The notes: a model not told the origin generated them from the sequence alone. Shown: positions 46,533 through 61,500, counted from the stretch's first letter. The stretch: 64,000 bases of DNA from Hemibagrus wyckioides (GCF_019097595.1 NC_080711.1:24503928-24567927); one strand, 5' to 3'. Made by a program: numbers and translations.

Positions 46533-49500
46533 CACACCCCCTCCCCCTAATTACACACATCCAAGCATACACTTAATCAACTCCTTCAAGTTATGGCGGG
46601 GCACGTGTGTGTGTGTGTGTGTTAATCTCTAAAGCCATGTTAACACGACTGCCTTTCAGTCAATCATCCGCAGTCTTTCTGCTTTCCGGCTTCTCTCGCC
46701 TTCAGTTGCTTTCATGAGCTGATAAAATACGAGAGGAACATGGAGGAGGGGGAATAGAGGGTGTGTGTGTGTGTCAGTGTGAGTGAGAGAGAGAGAGAGA
46801 TCAAAACCAGCCAAGGAGTGTGTGGAGAGACCAGAGTAAAGAAAGAGTGAGAAAAAGCCGATGTGTAAGAGACAGCTGGTTTAATGAGTACAGGTGGAAG
46901 TGTAGTGATTTTAGAGCAGGTAGGACATGTTTCCCCTCAACAGCCTCTCTCTTTTTTTCTCTCTCTCTTCTGAAGTTCATACGACAAAAAAAATGCAGCT
47001 TGTCCATGTTTGTTACAGAGAAGGTATAAGTGTATACTCTTCTGTCCTGAAGATGTGGGAAAAGTTAAAGCTTTACAAAGTGCTGACACTGGAGACTCCT
47101 TCTATACACATTAAATGTACTCACTTTATTATCAGTGGATTATACACCTTGTGAATGAGTTGTTGCTATAGAAACGGTAACGTATTAGAACGAGGACGTT
47201 AATGTAAACCTCTGAATCGCTGTCAGAGCTGCTGTGACACAAAATCCATCAACACCTTCTGACCAATCAGACTACAGAATTCAATAAGATAACATCAGCC
47301 CAAATCCTCTCATCAGCGTTTCCATGACGACCACCATCGTTTCATCACTACCACCAGCTAACATAGTTAGCTTACCATGCAGGTTCTGTGCTTTAAAATT
47401 TTCGCATCATCTTCTGAACCTCTAACGTGGATCTTATTTAGTGACATCAAATGTAGCCCCACCCACTAAAACCATTCCATATGGTTTAAAGTAATGAGAA
47501 AGTCTCTGAATCAGCATCCTGCGTAGTTCTGATATCCACAGTGCTAATCAGACCAATAAAGTGACCTGAGGCTGTTCTGTTTCTTCGCAGCGCTCAGACT
47601 ACCTCCACAGACAGATGCTAGCACTGGCTAAGCGCTACCCGAACGTCCGCGTGACGACTTGGCGCAAGTCGACGATCTGGGGCGGAGCCAGTCTCCTCAG
47701 CATGTACCTGCAGAGCATGACGGACCTGCTGGCCATGAGCCACTGGCCCTGGGACTTCTTCATCAACCTGAGCGCTGCCGACTACCCCATCAGGTAAGTG
47801 CTCAGAGAAATAATAAATCAATTCAGGCAAATCATGGTGAGTTTTCATCAACTACTACTACTGGACTCAATACAGCTCCAGGTCATAGATCTTCCCAGGT
47901 TGTAGGTACTACTGACTAGACAGTTTAGGAAGGTTGTCATAGCAACCAGAGAAAGTTTCAGTGTCCGTTTGCATACTATAGCCAACCTAGCCAGCTGTGA
48001 TGATGTGATGATCAGTTGCTAGAGCTAGCTTGACTATGACATCACCACAACAGATCATCTGATGCTAGCAGTCTCGCTATACAAGAACTCAGCTCTGGTT
48101 GATTAAATGTTTATTTCATAACTTCATCCACAGCAATGGCACTGCAGTCAACTGGTTTTGTTTTCCGCACAAAAGCAGGTACTTTCTTTCTTGTAATTCT
48201 GGGGCGTTAATTCTAAAGGGGCGATTAGCAGTTTGTCAGCCGGCGTTTCAGTTTGTAACTACTGATGATTGAAAACCCTCCATTACAATATTCTGGAACT
48301 CACGCTCTGAGCCCTTAGCCTTAGGTTTTTCAGCTACAGTGCAACTGATGCTTTCAGGAGCATAACTGATGTCTCCGGTTCACTTTGATCACAGTGTTTG
48401 AGTTCATTTGTTCTTGTTTCCTTACCTGCTCTTATCGATTACCAAAAATCTAAATCAATGGAGTTTTGCACTTGAGTGGCATGCATGTGAGCCACGGGGC
48501 ATCATGGCAGATTAGTTCCAAGCAATGTCTCCATTAAGTTTTGGAGGGATTAAGAGTAATTGAGTGAGGCCATGAGTGGTGGCGGTTGATCTCGTGTCAG
48601 CAGGTACGATGCTTCATAGAGCTGGTGAAGGATTACACAGAGAACGGTGAAGCCTGCAGCATCATTGCGACAAACAAAGTACAGGAGAACGGATCTGGAT
48701 GCAAAAATGAAAGCAGGAAACCATATGATGAATAAAAAATAAAAATAAATATAAGAAAAAGCAAGTAGATGAGAGCAATGGACAGGAATAAATTACAAGG
48801 ACATTATGACTCGGTTGGTTTTGCATTTCAGTTTTCACTCCGGTTCTTGTTTATTATTTATCTCTTAGAAAACATTTTGCACTTTTTTTTTTCCCCAACT
48901 GAACAAAATAAGGAAAGTAATGAAACACAGTCCCGCTTCATGACCATGCTTATTTTACAAGAAAGACGGCACCACAAATCCACAGAGGCTTCGCTAACAG
49001 ACTAGATTTGAGAGTGTGTGGAAATGTTTGATTTATAATTTACGTGGGGTGAGCTGCAGGATAGCTCAGTCTTTCTGCCCGGTTAAAATCGATCCTCTGG
49101 CCCTGTCATTTTTCTCGGCCTTCAGAAATCAGGGGGAGGGAATCGATAGAGCCAAGCCGTAAATTTCCATCCTGTTCCGTTAGAGCCGCTCTCCGAGGTT
49201 AATCCAGGTGCTCTATCCGTCAGGGAGAGGGAGAGAAAGCGGGAGAGAGGGATGGGGGTGGATGGCTTCAAGCTAAAGCTCCTTAAACGGGAACATCAAA
49301 GAGACGAGAGCCTTTCTTTGTATCCAGCCTGCTGATCGGGATTCGGGCGCTATTTGGAAATAGCCTGGCAGGGGGGCAGTTGATAGCACTTAGTCCACAT
49401 GGCATTAACACACTCTTCTTTAAAAAGCCCTCTCATTAAAGAAGTAGTTTCACTTAAAAAAAGAAAAAAAAAAAAAGGGAAATTCACACCTCACCAATGC

Positions 49501-52500
49501 CTCACCACCAGCACCACCACCAGCACCAGCACCACCCCCTTTACCTTTTAAAGTGGTTGATCTGCCAAGAGCAACTGTTTTTTCTCAATTTCCCCTGGAG
49601 CTAAAATCATGGTGTTACTAAGGAAAGCTTGTAGCCACCAGTTTAGCCTCCAGCCCAAACCTGTATTAAAACTATATATAAACATACAAACAACTCGGAA
49701 CTACATTACTATCTGAACCACATACAACCCCGCCTTCATAACCTACTAGCTAAGCCAGAAGACAGTGATTGGCTGTGCAACATCCTGTAGACAACAATGA
49801 TGAGATAGATGGCTGAGGAGACCACATTTAGTGAACCATGTTAAACTGGTAGCTATACACTCCCATTACATCCTGTGCAAAATTGGAGTAAGCAGAGACG
49901 TGTTCCAGATGCTTGTACTCCTTTAAAGTGTGTGTGTGTGTCATGTTTGTACAGGAAACAGGCAGTAATGAATAGCACGATAAAAGGAACTGAGGGTCTG
50001 ATTGAACTCTTTTATCCTCCTTAAGCAAGGCCTGTCTTGTCATTACAGTAGAGCATCTCTTTGTTCTTCTTCTTCCTCCATAACTCTCTCCAACTACAAT
50101 TCCATCCACACTCTGAGTGACAGTCGGCAAAATAACGTACAAATAATTTCTGATAAGAGCCCTAGTAAAATATAAATTATGTTTCCAGCACCAGCTTATT
50201 TTTAGTGATAGTCAGTAAAAGGGAGAAAGAGAGAGAGAGAGTGGAGTGGAGGATAGAATGGAGGAAGACTGAAGTGAGGTGTCATTTAATTCTTTATGGA
50301 AAATACTAGGTTATCAAATTCTAGTTCTCAAATCAGATTCAATCATTCATAACTGTGTCAAATATAGCGAGTTGCTATTGACTGAATATGCTCACGTTGA
50401 TAAACTCACAGGACTGAATCATTTTAGTCACTAATGGGGGGATTAAATCTGTAAACTCTTTCTAATTAGGTTCAAGTGAACAAAATTGCTCTTTATCTAT
50501 TTTCTACAATAAACAGCCAGAAAGGCACAAGAACATTCTTACTGGAAATCCAGAATGTACAAATATGCTAAATATAAATGCCACGCCCCTTCCAATGCTC
50601 AAAGACTCCTACTGTGTTCAACATTCTCTTTTAGAAGAACGCAGCAAAATAGCTTCAGTGACCATTGTTTTCACTGAACATCTGTGCAATGAAATTAATA
50701 TCCTGAAAAGTATTTATTTAATCTGATGAGCAAAAGGTAGCTTAGTGATTGTAGCTACTGTGTAACTCTGTAATTCAGTCTATCTACTGTTGTGTTAAGT
50801 TGCTTGAGCGATGATGTAGGTGGAGTCTTAGACAGCTGTCAATCAAGTGTGCATATTAGAACATTAGGCCTCAGATGGAGCCGATCAGCAAATTCAGCAA
50901 AAGAGACAGACGCCACTGTGTTCGGAGCATGACACGTGGAACTGTGGTGCAATTTCAGTTAAATTTTATAAAGGTTGATGTTTCTTGCTATCTAGACTCC
51001 TCAGCAGCGACTGACTGTCCCCAAGTGACCTCTGACCTCATGACGGCCCACTCACTTTCCCCCTGAGCTTTTCCTCCCGATGTCCTTCCGCATGCCTGAA
51101 TCTGAAAGAGGCTCCTAAAAGCCCTGTGGCATTGTGGGAAGGCTTTGTCCTGGAGCGCCACTCGTTTTGGCCTTTTTATCCTCACAGAATCGTTCCTTTT
51201 CTTCGGCTCTGCTGGAAGTCCGTGCAGCTGTTTTGGTGGCCTTTTCAGATGGAGGAAGAGGACAAGTGCAGAGTCTGTTGTTCTTCTCGTCCCCTGGGGT
51301 TCGATAGGCTCGATGGTGCCCTCTTCTGGAGCCTCTCACCTGCTCAGTCTACTTCCTGTCTGTTTCTTATTCATTCCTGTTACTACTCATCTTTTTGTAA
51401 TTACGTTTTTATTTTATTTTCTCTCTCTCTTTTTAAATGCCATCCTTCTCATGTTTCTGTTTTACTTTCTTCTTCCGTTGTTCACACAGTCTTTATGTCT
51501 GACTGGTGCCACTGCACATCAGATTTATCTTAATGACCTTAAAGGTGAAGTCTGAAATCTTTAAATGTTTTGTGCCACAGTTGATGGTGACAGTAGAGGG
51601 CGCTAAATATTTTTTTCATTTCATTGTCTGTACCGCTTATTCAATCTATGCTCGGGTCACAGGGACCTATCTCAGGCGTCATTGGGCATCAAGGCAGGAT
51701 ACACCCTGGATGGACTGCCAACCCTTCGCAGGGCACACACACACTCATTGAATCACACAATACGGGCAATTTAGAGACTCCAGTCAGCCTAGAAGCATGT
51801 CTTTGGACTGTGCTTCTACATGTTACAAACCACAATAATTTTAACATTAATGGAACACTTAAAAGTTTTTCGACCTAAATTCGCACTTCAATTCATTCTC
51901 ATGAACTGAGGAAAGATCTTAAAACTTCTTCATGTCAAACTTATTTATAACAGAAGTCTTAAAGGGCAGCTACTGAATTCTGTCAATTAGCGTTGAAACA
52001 TGCGACCGTCAAATTCGTTAATCCAATCTGTATAGTTTTGCAAAACTTTCCTTTAAACAAAAGTGTAGTTCCTGGTTACTTTACACTTTCCTGAAGGTTT
52101 CATCGTATTCGAACTCCATCACAGACACACAAGAAATTGTTTCCAATGAAAAAATAGTTTGATTTCCAAAAAAACATACAGCTTTGTTTACAGTGTTTGC
52201 CCTTAGACTTGCAATTTTTCCCACTAAACCCTGTGAGCTTTTCTGCTTTTTTCTCAGAGCAGGCAAACGTGTCAAAAAAACTTGTCCATGCTAATCATGT
52301 GCACACGCTACACACACGACGAATAGTTTGAAATACACTGTCCTGCTTACAGGAACTTTTTTAGACCTTTTAGATCCTGATAAACAGACTCGTTCCATAG
52401 AAAGAATCAAATACACACAACACACCTACACACAACTGCTGCGTTCTCATTGCTGATGCTGATCAGGTTTTTATTGTCCACCACATGGCCAGGCGTTAGC

Positions 52501-55500
52501 GTGTTGTGTGTGTGCTAGACTGATGCAGCAAGACTGCCACTCAGATGTATTTTGGTGTCTGTGTGGGTATACAGAGACTTGGAAAATTTTGTTTGTGTGT
52601 GTGTGTGAGTGTGTGTGATGGCTATGACAGCCTGGTTAAGGCTATAATTTGGTCTCATGCCAATCTTCAGTGGCTTTGGGACTCGTAGTGTTTGGGAGTT
52701 CGGCAGACAGAAAGGGTGTGTATGCTTGTCTTTGTTTGTGTGTGTGTGGCAGAAAGTGTGGGTGTGTGATTGATTCATAGTCACAGGTATGGAGGCGACA
52801 GGTCGATGCTGCCGACATCAAATACGTCTTAAAAAATAATACAATCCCTTAGCGAGATTTGGCTTCGGCTAATTGAATGGATATCCAGTTAACCCTGTGT
52901 AAACTGGGTTTAAACTAGTACTTTCTTCTTTCAAGGCTGTAACACATACCTCTCCATACAGGGTACCAGCACCAACTGACTGTCAGTGACTGTGTAGTAA
53001 TTGCAAATACTCCACGGATAGAGAAGACGGAAAAACACTCAAGTATTCCTTTAAAAAAATCCTATCGAGGTTCACACATGAACAATAGTGCCAGTTGTTC
53101 AGCACTGCGCCATATGTTGGCTTATCGTGCTGCTCATAATTAAATTAAGGGATTCAGAGAAAACATAGGCGTACCCACTTATCTGTTTTTTTCCATACTG
53201 CTGTCACGAAGACGTTCTGCGAAAGCTTGCTATTCTTGGTTAACACAATAATGACAATTATCCTTATCCAATACAAATTAAAGAAAAGTGCCAGTAATGA
53301 AATCTAATTGTTAGGTGTTTCCTGCTCTCGCCTCCCCGGGGTAGCGTTCGACTGTATGGGGTTTCTGTGTGCGTGTGTCATTTAATGAGAGCGTAGAGGC
53401 TGTCATGCTGTGGTTGAAGCAGGCCGCTCGTATCTGGTTCACTGCGGCACCCGAGTGTGAGTTAGAGATTTCCCAGAATCCCCTGTGCCCTGCACTCATT
53501 TACACTGCCTCTCATTAGCCTGATTGATCTCCTCTCTCACTCTCTCTCTCTCGATTCAATAAATGCTTTATTGACATGGATTTTACAAATGACATCAGTG
53601 CCCAGGCAAACAATTGTCATTTGATTAAAACGAAGAAACTTATTTACGTTTAAACAAACACAAAGGAAGTGAATCCTCTCATTCCCCTTTGGCTTTCTCT
53701 TTCTTTCCCTACTCTCAGGACTAATGATCAGCTGGTGGCTTTCCTTTCCAAGTACCGCAACATGAACTTCATCAAGTCTCATGGGAGAGATAATGCTCGG
53801 TGAGTAGCGAAGGTATCATATGAACATGTACCATATGAACTGGAATAGAAAGGCTGGGGTCACATTTTAAATTGTGTTGAAGAAAATTATATCCTATTGT
53901 TTTTTTAATTTATGTTAGCATTTAATTCTAGAAAGTTTCTAAAAGCCTACTGCTCTCAAGTTCTTTATCATAACTTATCATACCTTCTTCCTCACAGATA
54001 TGAGAAAAACGTTATTAGAATGCGGCAGTATGTCAGCTCAGTCCCAGATGTTTATATGAGCATTTCATCTGATCTCAGCATTATAAGAATAGTAGTAATA
54101 AGATACAGTAGAAGAGCAAAAGGTTTGACATGTGGGGCTTTTTGGACTCTGCAGATTTATCAGAAAGCAGGGCCTGGACCGGCTCTTCTATGAGTGTGAC
54201 ACACACATGTGGCGCCTGGGGGACAGGAAGATTCCAGAAGGCATTGCTGTGGATGGAGGCTCTGATTGGTTCTTGCTAAATCGTGCCTTCGTGGAGTACA
54301 TCATCAACTCCGCTGACGACTTGGTCACCAGCATGAAACGCTTCTACGCTTACACTCTCTTGCCAGCCGAGGTGAGTTAGCTTAATACGTTACTGGACGT
54401 TATAAAAATTTGATCAGCAACTTGAGTAAAGTAGAGCAGAATTTCAGAAGCTGTGCACTCCTATTTTCTGACTCGGCAGCAGTGTGTTAAGTGTGTAAAG
54501 TGAATGGTTTTAATTACAGCAGAGTTAGAAAAGAAAAGAGGTGTGATTCTTTATCCTGCCTGGCTATAGTAATTCTCCCCTCAGGTATTGGATTCTGGCC
54601 CGAGAAAAGCAGGCTCCTTTTTTCCACAGATGTAGACATTTAAAAAAGCAGACCTCCTGGTACGGCAGCCCTGTATACCATCCGTCTTCATTTTATCTGA
54701 TGTCATTAGTTCTCTCTCTATCTCTTCCTCTCTGCAGTCGTTTTTTCACACTGTGCTAGAGAACAGCCCTCACTGTGAGAGCATGGTGGACAACAACCTG
54801 CGTATCACCAACTGGAACCGAAAACTAGGCTGCAAGTGCCAGTATAAGCACATTGTGGACTGGTGTGGCTGCTCCCCCAATGACTTCAAACCGTCTGATC
54901 TTCCCCGCTTCCAGGTAAACCATGCTAAATCTCTTTTTCTGACCCAAAACCGTTTACCTAGAGAGATTGGTACGTTAGGTCAAGTTTCTGAACCATCTGG
55001 ACACAGTGGTCTGCAGTTCCCTTCAAATAAACCTGGGTGTGACCATACAATGTAGAACTTTGATATACCCCCATGCTCGGAGATTCTTCTATAGTATATT
55101 TTGAGAGCATGGTACAATCTGCTGAAATTCTTTGCTGGAACTGCATCTGTTCCTCAGGTTTGCCAGTTGATGGCCCACAGGTACACAGGAATTCTTCTTA
55201 AGTCAAATGTGCAATGATATTGTTCACCACCTTCTGGTTTCTAGAGCTGAAGCTTTGTCTGAGAAAAGCTGAACTGTCCAGTGAAGAAGTGAAAAAGCTC
55301 ATGCCTACACAGTCTTAGTCTTTAACCAGACCAAGAGCTGGGCTGAAGACAGCAAACAGAAGGGAAGAGTTCATTAGCTACACTCACTTGACCCTTTTGT
55401 AGTGTTAATGCCACGAATCCACACCTGAAATGAACAGGGTAACATTCTTCAGCAGACTCTTTTACAGCCGTTTAATTTGCCCCGAACAAACAGCTAATAG

Positions 55501-58500
55501 TGCGGGACGGGTTTGCCAGCCAGAGCCGATCTCCACTCCGATTAGAAATCCAATGAGTCTTAACAGGAAGGGAAGCCATGCTAACATGTGCAAGGATCTG
55601 TAATTAACTGTAGCCGGCACAAGATCAATGGCGAAGGTGGCTTCCCGTCAAATGGACGCAGATAGGATGTGCGCTGGGAATGTGATCATGGACTCAGACA
55701 CAACAGATTCACAGTTTCTTTCCTCCTGTCATAAAATCTCCCATCACTCTGGGGAATGAGTGGGAGTGTGGGATTGCGTATGGATTCAATAGGAGAAGGA
55801 GGTGGGCTCCATTTTCTCCAAAGAGTTGGCCAATGCTGCTGCTTTTGTTTCCATCTTCTTTGTCTGCAAGTGAGCAGTCTGTGCTTTTTCTCTTTTTGCA
55901 GCCCTTTTTCTTTTTTCTTACTTTTTCTCCCCTCTTCGTGGCTTACTTTTTTTTTTTTAAATTTCTTTTACTTCCCCCATCTCTCTCATTTTTTGTATGC
56001 CTTATTTTCTTTAACCCTTTAAAGTTCATCAGTATCTGTAGCCATTTTTATAAATTCTTATTATTTCATTTATCCTTTTTTACCATTTGGTCTTTTGATC
56101 TTACAATTTATTATAAAAAAAATAAGATAAATTCTTCCTTATTTTTGTCTTTTTCTTGTTTCTTTTCTTAAACTTAATTTCTACTCTGTACTTTTCTCTT
56201 TCTGCTTTTTCATTCTTTTTCTTTCACTGTTTTTTCACTCTTATTTTTTTTGTTTCGTTTCAATTTTCTCTCTTTGACTTCTTTCTTTCCTTTTTTGTAT
56301 TTCTCTTTATCTAATTTATGGTATTAATTTTTAATTCTGGTCTCCTGTGGCATTATCTCAGTGGCTCTGCTCTTTGTGGCATGCCCATGACATCAACACC
56401 ACAATCTTTCTTTCACTCTCAGGCGTCAAAATGTCAGAAGCGACCAACCTTAAATAAAATTTGCAAGATGCTGTGGTATGCGATGATTAAAAAAGTCCAA
56501 AGTGCATTAAGACCAAAGGGAAATTACACGCTGAGATATTTGGGATCTGCTTGCTGCACTGGTAATTAGTGTTTCCTTTCCTGTGTGTGTGTGTGTGTGT
56601 GTGTGAGAGTGTTTCAGTTGGCCCTGCAGCTGAGGATGAGTTGTTCATAAGAGGAAAAGAGGAGGGGCCCAGGCACTTCAAAATAACTAGCACAATTTAA
56701 GCACTTCTAGCTGTGGTTTGAAATTCACCCCAGCAGCCTTCAATTGACGATCAGTACTGAAAAGCAGCATGTGAAAGGGCCTCTGTGATCAGCTGCTGTG
56801 GTTAACCATTTCAAGTCTATCCTGGGAGACGTGGGGGAAGGGTGCGAGAGTTTTGCAGTCCATTAAGAGCATAAGCACAGCTATGGCTATTGAGTAATTA
56901 CCCTCCAACAATGCTTCGTCTCTTGCAGCGGCATCTGAAAAGATGAGGACAAAGGGCGGGTGACGGAAGCTTGAAATGCGTCGTGGCAGTTCAGTTCGTT
57001 CACAAGCCATTCTCAGCCTTGAGCCTCCAAAGAGCCAGGAACCTCTGAAAGAGCTTCCTGGACATGGACGCTTTAAATCACCTCTAAGACTCCCTCTATT
57101 TTAACCCTGACCTCTTCCACTCAGACTCTTCAGGGAAGGGGAAATTCTCGTCACAAACGCTCTGTGAAAAATCTCGATTGTCTTTTTTGGACATTTTCCA
57201 TGTCTGAAGAGGCTTTGAGGAGGAAAATAAATATTGAAAAATTAAAACGACCAGAGACCAGCTGTTCAACTACTGCTGTCGATATACACCTATATTTTCA
57301 TGTCTGGTTCTGTGTATTTTAGGACTTTTCTTCTCTACTGAGAATTAAAAAGAAATTTTAAGTTCATTCATTCTGTTCTCTCCACAGAAGGGTTTTTTTT
57401 TTGTTCTCTTCCATGTTAGCAGGCTGATTCTTCTGAATAGCTGTAGTTGATGTGTGCTGACTGACATGCAAAGATGGCACTTCACTTTGATTTTTATTTT
57501 TACCATCAATCACATCTCCTGAGAATGGAGTTCTATCTTTGCCGCTTCTTCTTCTCCTCTGTGCATCCCGCTGGATTGCATGCTCCTTCCAATTTCTGCT
57601 TGCCATCTGATCTTTCCTGTCTGTTTCCCTGTATTCCTATCCTCTCTGTTCTTTCCAAAACTCAGCGCAATGTCTCTCATCATCCTCCTCTGTCTTTTTT
57701 TGTCTTTTTTAGCAAACGGCTCGGCCCACGTTCTTTGCACGCAAGTTTGAGGCCAGCGTGAATCAGGAGATTGTGAATCAGCTGGATGCCTTCCTGTTTG
57801 GAAGTTATCCTCAAGGAATGCCAGGACTTAAAGCCTACTGGGAAAACATATATGATGAACCTGATGGTGTCCACAGCCTCAGTGACTCACTTCTCACCCA
57901 CTACCATGCCTTCGCCCGCCTCGGCCTGGCACGAGCCACAAACTCCCTGCAAGGAGACGCCAGTGACAACCGTTGTAGGTCAGTACTTTTTCAGTAAACA
58001 CAACATCTCATTCAGGAACACAGGAATTTTTCACAATTAATTTTAACCCTTTAGGGTAAGACAAAAACGAGGCAAAGGAGGAAATTCTCAAAGTCTTATT
58101 GAAAGAGAATCTGTTAAATAAAGCCATATGTACCTCAAGTGAAGGCCTACATGGCATGTTAACCCAGTAATCACCGAGGTGAACACCACGGACGCCACAA
58201 GACTGTGCTGGAGACATTAAAACAAGAGCAGTGCATGTTTGATTTGTGAAAGAAGCACTGATTCATTCAGCCTCAAACAGGCCTGTGTCAGTATTTAGGA
58301 GTAGTTCCCACCTCCCAACACAAGGAGGGGGTGAAGGAGAGTCAGGAGGGGTTGTAGGGCACAACGAGCCGCTTGTTGCCAGTTTTGGGTGTGTGAAGGG
58401 CAGAAGGAGAGTTCTGTTTTGGCATACCGCTGTGACATGAGCCATAAGAGGATTGGAGGTTGGGTGTGTGAATAGGGCCTCTGTTAATGTTTACGGCCGC

Positions 58501-61500
58501 TGTAAATGTTTGCTGTTCAGCTTGGCCAGGGGAGCAGGAGGTTCTCCAGCATCGGCTGGAATACTGATGAGTCTAGGGTGGAGTTCTTGCCAGGAGAAGT
58601 TTTCTGTTGCTCCTTCACAGATCTGTTGGTCCTCCAGTGTAATCTGAAAATCTTCTTCTTTTGTTATGAATTCATTTACTGGATAACGTTAGTCAATGAA
58701 TCTTGAGCAAAACCGAACACGCTTTTTGTTACCTCCTTTGAAATACTGATGTTGCATTTTCACTGAATTTTTGTGCCGTAGTCATCCTGACCATCACATG
58801 CTCTAGATGTGATTTAAATGTCAATATTGCATGAGACATGCATATACCTTAACATTATTTAAGCAGGTGTATGGAAACTAAGCCGGATTATTGCACCATT
58901 TGACAGGAAGCTTTTTTCTCCCCAGGTACTTTGCTATGGGACATATTGTGGCTGTCCATATATACTTCCTATATGACGAGTTCCAGGGTTATCTGGTGAA
59001 GCATCACGCGACCAATCTGGCTACAAGCAAGCTGGAAACTCTGGAGACCTGGGTGATGCCTAAGAAGTTCTTCAAATTCACCAACCCACCAAACAACTTT
59101 AACAGGCTGCAATTTGCTGAGGTAAGACAGCTTGGTGTTTGTCTGCTTGAGGTTCCAGTGCGAGGTGAGAGAAATCTCTGTTATTCACATACACAGGCTT
59201 GTGTTGAACGTACAAGTTGGTGAAAGTACAAGCACATTCATGCAGATCAACAAGCGAAGGTTTATTTTACTGCCTCCGTCAGAACAACATGCGGACATTC
59301 TGCTGAGTAAATAAGAGAGAATAAAATTTAGATTAGAATCAGGAAGGATTGTCTTTTCAGTGATTCATGCTTTAGGCAATGAATTGGCTGTTGTTGTGCT
59401 TATGCTTTTTTCACAATGGAGATAGCACCCTCAGCAGAACCGCATGTGAGTGAGTTGGTGTTAGGTCATTTATGGTCTGTTGTTGGACAATGAAAAACTC
59501 ACTGTAGTAAACAAAGTGGTTCGGTTGATTAAAACAAATAAAAAAGGGAGATTTCAGAACAATGAATGGTTTGTTCTTGCCCATCGCAGTAAAAATGTTC
59601 TGGCAGTATATATGTGCAAATGCTCACACACTGTGTGCACTGAAAGGAAATTGACCTCTGAATATTATTGGTAATCTTACTCTGCTGTGCATTCCGCCTG
59701 ACATACTCCGTTAAGCAAGCAATAATTCAGACGTCCTTCATTGATTTAGCTGTCAGCCTGTGCCGTACCTATCATCTTGCCCTTTGGCATAATCAGTGAT
59801 TTGTCTGCCAGGAGTGTGTGTGTGAGGGGGGCGTGGTGTGGTGGGGGTGTGTAAAATAATGACTGCATGCTTTGCTGCACCAGGTTTATCTGCTGTAAGC
59901 TGAAAGGTTGGTTGGGTCACATGCAGAGACGAAGAAATTGAGGAGTTTTTAACAGGACAAGTATGTTATCAGGCAACCTGTTGTCTCTTAACAGCTCCTC
60001 TCAGTCAGTCTCTGCAGGACACCGAGTGTCGATATGTCAATAAGAAAAGTATTGGAGTGCTCAGTATGTTTTGTTGCAAGAAAACTGAGGACAATGATTA
60101 GTGCTGTAAGCCTCTTAAACCTTCATCTGGTGTCCAGGTATTTCCCAGAACAAGCTTTCAAATTGGTCTGCATTGTTTTCTGTAGCCACTGGTTTGGTTT
60201 GGGAAAAAGAGAGGAAGCCTTGTTATGGAGAATACTGACACAGAGTCTTCTATCTGTTTTACTGACAAATCCCAGATGCTCAGAAGAGGAAACATTGTGT
60301 AGAAATGTTAGAATTAAAGAAGCAGCCTTAGGATACTGGCACTAGATAACTCCCAGTCTCCTACCCACCTTCTCCACTGCCATAAATAAGCTCAGTGGGA
60401 GTCCAAAGTGGGCATGAGAAGACAAAACCATGGACAGGTTTGACACTCACTTGATGCTGTTATGTTCAGTTAGGCAGGTACCAGCAGACAAATATGTGCC
60501 CATGTCTTTTACTCTTGTGTTCAGGTACAACATAACAGAAGAATTTAGTCACTGTGGTTGCAGTGAAGTTTTATTTTTGGAGGAAGTGTTGCGTCTGTCT
60601 ACATAGTGGTCCATGTTGGTACACTGCTGTATTAAACCTTTTTTTACAAAAGCATAATGTATGACATCATTCCTTTTTTCCATCAGATTGGGACAGACTG
60701 GGATGCTAAGGAGAGAATTTTCCGCAATTTTGGTAATCTGATGGGGCCTCTGGACGAGCCGGTGGGGATGCAGAAGTGGGCTAAAGGGTCCAATGTGACA
60801 GTGACGGTGGTGTGGATTGACCCTACTAACGTGATCGCTGCTACCTATGACGTCTTAATCGACTCCACTGCAGAGTTCACACACTACAGGCCTCCGCTGA
60901 ACACACCACTGCGGCCAGGGATGTGGACGGTCCGAGTGCTGCACCATTGGAACCCTGTGGCCGAAACACACTTCCTCGTCACACCGCTTACACACCACAA
61001 ACACCTGCCCATCCGCCAAGGTGAGTTGTCACTGTGATATGAGATGCAGGAAAACTGATGATCAGGGGTATGACTTAGGTGTTGGACCCTCTTTTGAGAC
61101 GCTTTAGATGCAACATATAGCCCCAAGAGCATTTAACAAGGTCAGGCACCGAAGTTAAGCACTTAGCCCCTGACTTCCGATCCACTTTTTAGTTCAATCC
61201 CAAAGGTGCTTAAAGGGGTCGCTGTCTGGGGTTTGTGCAAGTTCTTCCTTTCTACTCTTAGCAAACTGTTTATGTAATAGCATATTGCTTCCACAAGAGC
61301 ACGGTCAGTCTGAAAAAGTGGCTTTCTCAAACTGTTGCCACAAAGTAGAATGCAGAATTGTTGAAAATGACTGTAGTTTGAATGTCAATGGACTTAGGGG
61401 CCCTAAACCAAGCAAACCATCTGTGTTTATTTCTCCTGCTTGCGTATTAAGTCAGGTAGCATTCTCCAGGTATTCCAAATGCAGACTCAGCTGTGAGTCT

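Larger units (their letters stand above)
44652..47590 (+). other. xylt1: xylt1 intron 3 (2.9 kb)
   Basis: A phase-0 intron with GTACTG donor, weaker than the others in this gene, followed at once by a (CA)n tract. It holds repeat B copy 2, a SINE, a 720-bp purine-rich block, (CA)n/(TG)n tracts near 46433-46622 and family A copy 9. Confidence 0.93.

Noticed and set aside
53912..54193. 93-residue frame overlapping exon 6
   Set aside because: It reads exon 6 in the wrong frame and is mostly intron 5.
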